Shown: positions 27,976 through 34,652 of the stretch, piece after piece | Numbering within the stretch: position 1 is the stretch's first letter | Layout: each line of letters opens with the position of its first letter | NCBI GenBank assembly: GCA_016867235.1 | Contig: VGJY01000013.1 | Span: forward strand, 1-41,083 | Source: Candidatus Tanganyikabacteria bacterium | GTDB taxonomy: Bacteria > Cyanobacteriota > Sericytochromatia > S15B-MN24 > VGJW01 | DNA length: 41,083 bases | Direction: 5' to 3' | Position numbers and translations under genes: made by a program | The notes under the pieces: model-generated | What the model saw: the letters and a program-made list of their open reading frames with translations, nothing else | Database searches by the model: none | What the model was told of the DNA's origin: nothing

Positions 27976-29085
27976 TCAGATCCTCCCCGGGCCCCGCCCC
28001 GGGGCCAGGATCCCGTCCGGGTCGAACACGCCCTTCATCCGGCGCGCCAGCTCCCACTCGGGCCGCGGCGGCCCGAAGACGTCCTCTCCGGCGGGGCCGC
28101 GCTCCACGACGAGCCAGCCGCCAACCGCCGACACGGCCGCCCGCCAGGCGGCGATCGAGGCGTCAGGGCCGCCCTCGCCCGCCAGCGGCACCACCCGGGC
28201 GATCCCGGCGCCCAGGTGGGCGTGGACGCGCTCGAACGGCAAGGTCCCGAGCAGGGAGACCAGCCGGTCGGGCAACGCGCCGATGCGCACGACGAGCGGC
28301 TCCGCAAAGGCCGGGGCCGGCGGCTCGGCCTGCCACTCGGTTCCCGGATGGCTCTCGCGCTCCCCCGCGAACCGGGCGATCTGGGAAGCGACGTCTTCCC
28401 GGTAGCCCTCGCAGCCCACCTCGACGACCAGGTCCCCCGCCCCGTGCAGGTCGCACCAGGCTGCGCCGGCCGCCAGGGCCGCCTGCCGGACCTCCTCGAC
28501 CTCGGAGAGGTTCGTGCGGGGCATACGAGCCACCGCGATCTCCTCGGGGAGCGGCGCTACCTTGAACGACACCTCGGTGAGAACGCCGAGCGAGCCGCGG
28601 CTCCCGCAGAACAGCTTGCACAGGTCGTAGCCGGTGACGTTCTTGACCACCTTGCCGCCCGCCCGCAGTACCTTCGCGGTCCCGGCCACCGCCTGGAAGC
28701 CTACGAGCCAGTCGCGGGGCGTTCCGCAAGTCGACCGGCGCTTGCCGGCCGTCGCCGCCGCCACGACGCCGCCGGCCGTGGCGCCGGGCGGCGCTTCGAG
28801 CGGCAGCCGTTGCCCGAAGCCGGCGAGGAACTCCTGGATCGCCGCAAGCTCCGTCCCGGCGCCGACAGTGAGCACCAGGTCGGCAGGCGAGTAGTCGCCG
28901 ACCGGTCCGGCCATGCGCGAGGTCTCGACCACCAGGTCGCAACGCCGGGGCGGGTTGCCGATGTGCGCTTCCGTGCCGCCGCCGACCGCCAGGACACCCT
29001 GGCCGCCGCGCATCGCCTCGTGCAGGACGAACGAGAGTTCCTCGGCGCCGCTCGGCGCCAGAGTGTGGACCGCCTCCAGGTTCAT
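27976..29085 (-). CDS. GlcE-like FAD-binding oxidase subunit
   Basis: A 369-residue cytoplasmic protein with the FAD-binding PCMH fold typical of glycolate oxidase subunit E. The ATG at 29085-29083 overlaps the GlcD stop by four bases. Motifs: GVLAVGGGTEAHIG, ADLVLTVGAGTELAAIQEFL, PPGATAGGVVAAATAGKRR and GGKVVKNVTGYDLCKLFCGS, all characteristic of GlcE. The C-terminal DVFGPPRPEWELARRMKGVF and FDPDGILAPGR match the family end. With GlcD it would oxidise glycolate or another 2-hydroxy acid. The third subunit GlcF (iron-sulphur) is absent from this operon, so electrons may pass elsewhere. Confidence 0.93.
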   Translation of the reverse strand: MNLEAVHTLAPSGAEELSFVLHEAMRGGQGVLAVGGGTEAHIGNPPRRCDLVVETSRMAGPVGDYSPADLVLTVGAGTELAAIQEFLAGFGQRLPLEAPPGATAGGVVAAATAGKRRSTCGTPRDWLVGFQAVAGTAKVLRAGGKVVKNVTGYDLCKLFCGSRGSLGVLTEVSFKVAPLPEEIAVARMPRTNLSEVEEVRQAALAAGAAWCDLHGAGDLVVEVGCEGYREDVASQIARFAGERESHPGTEWQAEPPAPAFAEPLVVRIGALPDRLVSLLGTLPFERVHAHLGAGIARVVPLAGEGGPDASIAAWRAAVSAVGGWLVVERGPAGEDVFGPPRPEWELARRMKGVFDPDGILAPGRGPGRI

Positions 29086-30503
29086 ACCGGCGCCGCCCGG
29101 CGGTGCAGCAACCCGACCTCGATGCAGGACCGCTGCGGCAGGATCTTGCCCGGGTTCATCCGGCCCGCCGGATCCCACGCAGCCCGGACGGCCTCCTGCG
29201 CCGCCAGATCGTCCGGTGAGAACATGAGCGCCATCTGGCCGATCTTCTCGATGCCTATGCCGTGCTCGCCGCTCAGCGTGCCGCCCAGGCGCACGCACAG
29301 CGTCAGGATCTCGGCACCCGCCGCCAGTACGCGGTCCACCTCGTCGGCGTCGCGATCGTCGAAGAGGGCCACCGGGTGCAGATTGCCGTCGCCGGCGTGG
29401 AAGACGTTGGCGATGCGGATGCGATAGCGGGCGGCGATCTCGGCGATGGCGCGCAGCACCTCCGGCAGGCGCGTCGGCGGGATAACGCCGTCCTGGGTGC
29501 AATGCGCCGGCGCATACCGCCCCAGCGCGCCGATGGCCTTCTTGCGACTCTTCCACAGCGTCTGCCGCTCGGCTTCGTCGCGGGCGACGCGCACTTCCCT
29601 GGCGCCCGCGCCCCGCAGCACCGAGACGCACAGGTCGGCGACGCGCGGCAGTGCCGGTGCCGCGCCGTCGATCTCGACGATGAGCACGGCGGCCGCGTCG
29701 AGGGGGAAGCCGAAGCCGAACGCCGCCTCGACGGCCTGGATCACCGTGTGGTCCATCATCTCGAGCGCCGCCGGCACCACGCCGGCGCGGATAACGCTCG
29801 CCACCGCCGCCGAGGCCGCGTCCACCGAATCGAACACGCCCAGCATCGTGCGGACGCCTTCGGGAAGGGGAATCAGCCGCACGATCGCCTCGGTCACGAT
29901 CCCGAAGGTTCCCTCGCTCCCGACGAAGGTCCCGACCAGATCCAGGCCCGGCATGTCCTCGACCGTGCCGCCAAGCGCGAGTACCTCTCCGTCGCCGCGC
30001 ACCACCGTGACGCCGAGCACGTGGTTCACCGTGACGCCGTACTTGAGCGTATGGGGCCCGCCGGAATTCTCCGCGACGTTGCCGCCGATGGTGCACGCGA
30101 ACTGGCTGGAGGGATCGGGCGCGTAACACAGCCCGGATGCCTTGACGGCCTCCGACAGCTTCGCGTTTACCACCCCGGGCTGGACGGTCGCCCGGCGATT
30201 GGCGACGTCGACCGCGAGGATGCGCTTCATGCGCGCCGTGCCGACCAGCACGCCGCCCGTGACGGCCATCCCGCCACCCGACAGCCCGGTTCCCGCACCG
30301 CGCGGCACTATCGGCATGCCGTGGCGCGACGCGATGCGGCAGATTTCCGCGACCTCGCCGGTGGACTCGGGAAGCACCACGACGTCGGGCCGCCCCTTGG
30401 CGACCGTGAACGCGTCGCAATCGTAGGCCAGCAGGTCGGCCGGTGCGTGCAGAACCCGCTCGCGGCCGAGCAACGCAAGGAACTCAGGCGTCGCGGGGTG
30501 CAT
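29082..30503 (-). CDS. GlcD-like FAD-binding 2-hydroxyacid oxidase subunit
   Basis: A 473-residue FAD enzyme of the GlcD/D-lactate dehydrogenase family. ATG at 30503 overlaps the upstream membrane-protein gene by 20 bases; a GTG two codons earlier is also possible. FAD-binding segments: IVPRGAGTGLSGGGMAVTGG, CTIGGNVAENSGGPHTLKYG, VGSEGTFGIVTEA. Substrate/FAD domain motifs: VFHAGDGNLHP and SGEHGIGIEKI, with their conserved histidines. Likely reaction: oxidation of glycolate or D-lactate to the 2-oxo acid, with FAD. Related FAD enzymes act on other 2-hydroxy acids, so the substrate is not certain. It is co-transcribed with GlcE and the Mce transporter, which is not the standard glc context. Confidence 0.94.
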   Translation of the reverse strand: MHPATPEFLALLGRERVLHAPADLLAYDCDAFTVAKGRPDVVVLPESTGEVAEICRIASRHGMPIVPRGAGTGLSGGGMAVTGGVLVGTARMKRILAVDVANRRATVQPGVVNAKLSEAVKASGLCYAPDPSSQFACTIGGNVAENSGGPHTLKYGVTVNHVLGVTVVRGDGEVLALGGTVEDMPGLDLVGTFVGSEGTFGIVTEAIVRLIPLPEGVRTMLGVFDSVDAASAAVASVIRAGVVPAALEMMDHTVIQAVEAAFGFGFPLDAAAVLIVEIDGAAPALPRVADLCVSVLRGAGAREVRVARDEAERQTLWKSRKKAIGALGRYAPAHCTQDGVIPPTRLPEVLRAIAEIAARYRIRIANVFHAGDGNLHPVALFDDRDADEVDRVLAAGAEILTLCVRLGGTLSGEHGIGIEKIGQMALMFSPDDLAAQEAVRAAWDPAGRMNPGKILPQRSCIEVGLLHRRAAPV

Positions 30504-31221
30504 CGGCACGCTGCGGCGCCTGCGCGCCCTCGAGGACGGCCACGCCCAGGATGACGCCCCAGAGGCTCCAGAGCGCATTGAACGATGCCAGGCCGGCGAC
30601 GCCGATGCCGACCAGCCAGAGGCCGATGAGCGTGCCGCCGAAGCGCGCCGCGCCGCTCGCCCGCTCGGGATCCCCGGTGCTGCGGCGAAGGATGGCGGAA
30701 AGCACCCTTCCGGCGTCGAGGGGCGCGCCCGGGAGGAGGTTGAGCACCGCAAGCGACGAGTTGACGATGGCGAGCATGTCCAGCACGGCCCGGGTCGGCA
30801 GGAAATTGGGTATCTGCGGCTGCAAGCCGAACGAGAGCCCCAGGCATATCATCGCGAGGCCCATGTAGATGGCCGGCCCGCAGAAGGCCGAGACAATCTC
30901 GGCGCGGATGGCGGCGGGATCCGTCGAGCCGTCATCGGTGAATTGCCAGCCGCCGCAGGGGCCGATGACGACACGGTCGGGCAAGCGGGCTCCCAGCAGG
31001 CGGGCCGCGGCCACCGCAAGGACCTCGTGGATCAGGATGGAGCCCACGACCAGGAACGTGGCGCCGACGGCCATGTACCGGTAGGTGACGTCGGGAAAGC
31101 CCACGTGGGAGCGAGGGAAGTTCCAGGTGAGCGACCACCACAGGAAGACCGTCCAGAGAGCGAACAACGGCGGCACCGCCAGTGGAATGCCACCCAAGCG
31201 CCCGATTTCCCAGCCTCTCAT
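30484..31221 (-). CDS. Site-2-protease (M50)-like membrane protein with degenerate active site
   Basis: A 245-residue membrane protein with about five or six hydrophobic segments. The N-terminus GWEIGRLGGIPLAVPPLFALW is typical of M50/S2P proteins. The zinc motif should read HExxH; here it is IHEVLAVAAA, with the second His replaced by Ala. The other zinc-ligand motif is largely kept: NLLPGAPLDAGRVL, with the Asp, while GG has become AG. It is therefore probably not an active zinc protease, though it retains the fold. It is the first gene of the minus-strand operon and overlaps glcD by 20 bases. Possible role: membrane scaffold or regulator, inferred. Confidence 0.85.
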   Translation of the reverse strand: MRGWEIGRLGGIPLAVPPLFALWTVFLWWSLTWNFPRSHVGFPDVTYRYMAVGATFLVVGSILIHEVLAVAAARLLGARLPDRVVIGPCGGWQFTDDGSTDPAAIRAEIVSAFCGPAIYMGLAMICLGLSFGLQPQIPNFLPTRAVLDMLAIVNSSLAVLNLLPGAPLDAGRVLSAILRRSTGDPERASGAARFGGTLIGLWLVGIGVAGLASFNALWSLWGVILGVAVLEGAQAPQRADAPRDA

Positions 31222-31270
31222 CCGCCCTCAGGCTACCACGCCGGGTTCACCTACCCGCAATTCACCGAAG

Positions 31271-31299
31271 TGGCAACCGGTCGCCGGATCCTTTAGAAT
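31271..31299 (+). promoter_or_regulatory. Candidate promoter of the riboflavin operon
   Basis: TAGAAT at 31294-31299 resembles a -10 element, with TGGCAA 17 bases upstream (31271-31276) as a weak -35. On the other strand the same TGGCAA reads TTGCCA, a good -35 for the divergent operon, followed after 17 bases by TAGGTG, a poor -10. The two promoters would overlap. I see no FMN riboswitch fold in the 108-base gap. Confidence 0.35.
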
Positions 31300-31329
31300 G
31301 TGGATACAGCGCTCCTTTTCAGGTATCAG

Positions 31330-31989
31330 TTGTTCACCGGTCTTGTTGAGGCCGTCGGCACGCTCGAGTCCCGCAGCGGCGGACGGTTGGTAATTCTTGC
31401 CGCCTTCTCGGCCGATCTCGCCATCGGCGAGTCGATCGCGATCGCCGGCGTCTGCCTCACGGTCGTGTCCCGCACCGCGACCACCTTCACCGTGGACGTG
31501 TCCCCCACCACGCTGGGCCTGACCACGGCTGGAAAATGGAAGCGGGGCACCCGCGTCAACCTCGAGCGCGCCCTCGCCCTGGGCGAACGCCTGGGCGGGC
31601 ACATCGTGACCGGCCACGTCGACGGCGTCGGGCGCCTGGCGGCGCGAGAGGCGCTGGGCAACAGCACCAAGCTGTGGTTCGAGATGCCCTCCGACCTGGC
31701 GCGGGCGAGCCTGCCGCTCGGCTCCATCTCGATCGACGGCGTGTCACTCACGCTCAACGAAGTGGAGATGGACCGCTGCTCGGTGACCATCATTCCCGAG
31801 ACCGCCCGCAAGACCACCCTGGGCGATCTGGCCGTCGGGACGCCGGTCAACCTCGAGACCGACGTCATCGGCAAGTACGTCAAGCGGTTGCTGGGCCCGC
31901 ACCTCGCAGCCGTCGCTTCCCAAAACGACCCGGGCGCCGAGGGCCTCACGTGGGCCAAGCTCGCCGAGAGCGGCTTCCTGACGGTCTGA
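31330..31989 (+). CDS. ribE: Riboflavin synthase, alpha subunit
   Basis: A 219-residue enzyme that makes riboflavin from two molecules of 6,7-dimethyl-8-ribityllumazine, the last biosynthetic step. The start is TTG at 31330 so the chain begins with the family's (M)FTGLVEAVG. It contains two lumazine-binding repeats: one from residue 1 (FTGLVE, SIAIAGVCLTVVS), the second from about 98 (GGHIVTGHVDGVG, SISIDGVSLTLNE). All family blocks are present and the length is normal. It is the first gene of ribE-ribBA-ribH; ribD is not beside it. Confidence 0.95.
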   Translation: MFTGLVEAVGTLESRSGGRLVILAAFSADLAIGESIAIAGVCLTVVSRTATTFTVDVSPTTLGLTTAGKWKRGTRVNLERALALGERLGGHIVTGHVDGVGRLAAREALGNSTKLWFEMPSDLARASLPLGSISIDGVSLTLNEVEMDRCSVTIIPETARKTTLGDLAVGTPVNLETDVIGKYVKRLLGPHLAAVASQNDPGAEGLTWAKLAESGFLTV

Positions 31990-32009
31990 TTGCACGATAA
32001 GGACCCGCA

Positions 32010-33227
32010 ATGTCCCCCCTCACGGAACTGGCTGAAATCCCCACCGTCCTGGCCGCCCTCCGCGCCGGGCAAATCATCGTGGTCGTCGACGACGAGGACC
32101 GGGAGAACGAAGGCGATCTCATCGTGGCGGCCGAACACGCCACGCCCGAGACGATCAACTTCATGGCCACCCACGGCCGCGGCCTCGTCTGCCTCGCGAT
32201 GACGGCCGAACGGGGCAAGGAACTGGGCCTCGAGCTCATGGTGCCGGCGCCCCGCGACCACAACGGCACCGCCTTCACGGTGTCCGTGGACGCCGTCGAG
32301 GGCGCGACCACCGGAATCTCGGCAAGCGACCGGGCTCGGACGGTGCAGGTCTGCATCGATCCGCTCGCCCGGCCCGAGAGCCTACGGCGGCCCGGCCACA
32401 TCTTCCCGCTGATCGCCAAGCAGGGGGGCGTGCTGTCGAGAGCCGGCCACACCGAGGCGGCCGTCGATCTCGCTCGTCTGGCCGGTTGCTACCCGGCGGG
32501 CGTGATCTGCGAGGTCCTCAAGCCCGACGGCGAGATGGCGCGGTTGCCGGATCTCGTCGAATTCGCCAACGAGCATGGTTTGCTCGTCACGTCGGTCGCG
32601 AAGGTCATCGCCCATCGCATCGGCAGCGAACGCTTCGTCGTGCGCAGGCAATCGGCCAACTTGCCCACCCGGTTCGGCGAGTTCACGATCGTCGGCTACG
32701 AGAACGTCATGACCGGGACCGAGCACGTCGCCCTGGTCAAGGGCGATCCGTCGCAACCCGGCGTGCTGGTGCGCATGCATTCCGAGTGCCTCACCGGCGA
32801 TGCCCTGGGTTCGCTGCGCTGCGACTGCGGCCAGCAGCGCGATCGGGCGCTGGAGGCCATCGCCCAGGCCGACCACGGCGTCTTCGTCTACCTGCGCGGC
32901 CTCTGCGCCGGGGAAGGGCGCGGCATCGGCCTGCTGAACAAGATCCATGCGTACAATCTGCAGGATCAGGGCCTGGATACCGTCGAGGCCAACCAGCGGC
33001 TCGGCTTCCCGCCGGATCTGCGGGACTACGGCCAGGGAGCGCAGATACTCGTCGATCTGGGCATCACCTCGATGCGGCTCCTGACCAACAACCCCCGCAA
33101 GGTCGTGGCTCTCGAGGGCTACGGCCTGGAAGTCGCCGATCGGGTGCCGATCAAGGCCGAGCGAAACAGCTACAACGCGCACTACCTGGAAGTCAAAGCC
33201 GAGAAGCTGGGGCACCTGCTGTCATGA
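32010..33227 (+). CDS. ribBA: Bifunctional DHBP synthase/GTP cyclohydrolase II (RibBA)
   Basis: A 405-residue fusion catalysing the two entry steps of riboflavin synthesis. The N-terminal DHBP synthase domain (about 1-205) converts ribulose 5-phosphate to 3,4-dihydroxy-2-butanone 4-phosphate; its acidic metal site is [10 protein letters not shown] and the second site [16 protein letters not shown]. The C-terminal GTP cyclohydrolase II domain has its zinc cysteines in [20 protein letters not shown] and the catalytic [11 protein letters not shown] segment. Both look complete. The ATG follows ribE by 20 bases, and its end overlaps ribH by four bases (ATGA). Confidence 0.97.
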   Translation: MSPLTELAEIPTVLAALRAGQIIVVVDDEDRENEGDLIVAAEHATPETINFMATHGRGLVCLAMTAERGKELGLELMVPAPRDHNGTAFTVSVDAVEGATTGISASDRARTVQVCIDPLARPESLRRPGHIFPLIAKQGGVLSRAGHTEAAVDLARLAGCYPAGVICEVLKPDGEMARLPDLVEFANEHGLLVTSVAKVIAHRIGSERFVVRRQSANLPTRFGEFTIVGYENVMTGTEHVALVKGDPSQPGVLVRMHSECLTGDALGSLRCDCGQQRDRALEAIAQADHGVFVYLRGLCAGEGRGIGLLNKIHAYNLQDQGLDTVEANQRLGFPPDLRDYGQGAQILVDLGITSMRLLTNNPRKVVALEGYGLEVADRVPIKAERNSYNAHYLEVKAEKLGHLLS

Positions 33228-33694
33228 CCAAGACCTACTCGGCCGACCTGTCGGCCAAGGGTAAGCGCTTCGGCATCGTCGCGGCGCGCTTCAACTCGTT
33301 CATCGTGGAGCGCCTCATCGGCGGGGCGGTCGACGCGCTCAGGCGGCACGGCGCGGCCGAGGACGACATCTCGGTCGTCTGGGTGCCCGGCGCTTTCGAG
33401 ATTCCGGTGGTCGCCCGCATGCTTGCCCGGGCGGAATCGCCGTTTCATGCGGTGATCTGCCTGGGCTGCGTGATCCGGGGAGACACACCCCACTTCGACT
33501 ACGTGGCGGGAGAGTGCGCCCGGGGCGTCGCCGAGGTCGCCCGAGCTAGCGAGATGCCGGTCATCTTCGGCGTCGTGACGACCGATTCGCTCGAGCAGGC
33601 AATCGAGCGTGCCGGCGCAAAGGCCGGCAACAAGGGCTGGGACGCGGCCATGGCGGCCGTCGAGATGGCCAATCTGCTGCCCTCGCTGCCCTGA
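33224..33694 (+). CDS. ribH: 6,7-dimethyl-8-ribityllumazine synthase
   Basis: A 156-residue lumazine synthase that condenses the RibBA product DHBP with the pyrimidine intermediate. Start ATG overlaps the ribBA stop by four bases. Family motifs are [49 protein letters not shown] (with the catalytic His) and [24 protein letters not shown]. Normal length, expected to assemble into pentamers or 60-subunit shells. It is the last gene of the operon. Confidence 0.97.
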   Translation: MTKTYSADLSAKGKRFGIVAARFNSFIVERLIGGAVDALRRHGAAEDDISVVWVPGAFEIPVVARMLARAESPFHAVICLGCVIRGDTPHFDYVAGECARGVAEVARASEMPVIFGVVTTDSLEQAIERAGAKAGNKGWDAAMAAVEMANLLPSLP

Positions 33695-33774
33695 GCGGGC
33701 GAGGGAACAAAGTTAGATAGCCCGGTTGAGGGGTAGATCCTACTCTAGCCTGCTGCCCTAGAGGACCTCGCCGT

Positions 33775-34638
33775 ATGCCGATCTCGTCCCGGAATATCCG
33801 CTCCGCTCTGCGAGTGGCTCTCCCGCTAGCGGTAGCGGTGGCCGCCGTCTCGGTGATGAGCGGCTGCCCGACACCGACCCCGACGACGCCGGTGGACACA
33901 TCCGGCGACTCCGGGCCGGCCGCGACGGGTACGCCGACGCCCAGGCCCACCGTAACCGCCAGGCCCGCCGGCACCGGCACGCCCACCCCGGAAGCCGTGC
34001 TCACGCCGCGCACGACCTTTACGTCGGCGCCGCAGGCGACGCTCGCCCCTTCGGGGTTCTTCGCCGAAGCCACCCCGACGCCGCCGCCCAAGACGCCTCC
34101 CCCCTTCGAGAACATCGGCATCGAATTGTTCCAGGGGGCCACCAGCAGCTCGCCGTTCGCCAACAACGCGTTCCGCATCCGCAACGACGACAGCTCCGCC
34201 GACACGCCCGACTTGCCGACCAGGCGCACCTACACGGCGTTCCAGATGAAGGGCTTCAAGACCGAGCGCGAGGGGTTCCTGCCCGGCAAGTACGCCACCG
34301 ACAGCGTGAAAGTCGTCTGGACCATCAGCGCGGCCAAGGTCGAGCACACCAATGTCGCCCTGAACACCCTGCCCACGCTCAAGGTGTTCTTCCGCGAGGG
34401 CGGAGTCGCCACGGATACGGTGCGAAACGCCAGCACGGTTAGCGTCGAGACGGCCACCGTGAGCTCGGGCGTCCTCCTGACCCTGACGGCGACGGTGTCC
34501 ATCTCGACGGATTCGACCGCGGTGGGCACGCCGGCCACGGACAGCGCGGCGATCCTCGCGTCCAACGAAGGGAAAGCCGAGTTCGTGGTCGAGACGCTCG
34601 ATAGACGGCGTAACCGGCCGGTGAGGTTGGTGCCATGA
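33775..34638 (+). CDS. Secreted lipoprotein with Thr/Pro linker, unknown
   Basis: A 287-residue protein. GAGG ten bases upstream supports ATG 33775. The signal peptide ends in the lipobox VMSGC near residue 31. A long Thr/Pro/Ala linker follows (GTPTPRPTVTARPAGTGTP) to about residue 105. The C-terminal 180 residues form alternating strands rich in Val, Thr and Ser (KVVWTISAAKVEHTN, TLKVFFREGGVATD, LLTLTATVSISTDS), suggesting an adhesion-like beta sandwich. No named family. It overlaps the next gene's upstream ATG by four bases and is likely co-transcribed with the NHL-repeat lipoprotein. Confidence 0.75.
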   Translation: MPISSRNIRSALRVALPLAVAVAAVSVMSGCPTPTPTTPVDTSGDSGPAATGTPTPRPTVTARPAGTGTPTPEAVLTPRTTFTSAPQATLAPSGFFAEATPTPPPKTPPPFENIGIELFQGATSSSPFANNAFRIRNDDSSADTPDLPTRRTYTAFQMKGFKTEREGFLPGKYATDSVKVVWTISAAKVEHTNVALNTLPTLKVFFREGGVATDTVRNASTVSVETATVSSGVLLTLTATVSISTDSTAVGTPATDSAAILASNEGKAEFVVETLDRRRNRPVRLVP

Positions 34639-34652
34639 GCCAGGTGATCGCG

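Noticed and set aside
31222-31329. FMN riboswitch before ribE
   Set aside because: The expected conserved blocks of an RFN element are not visible in this short leader.
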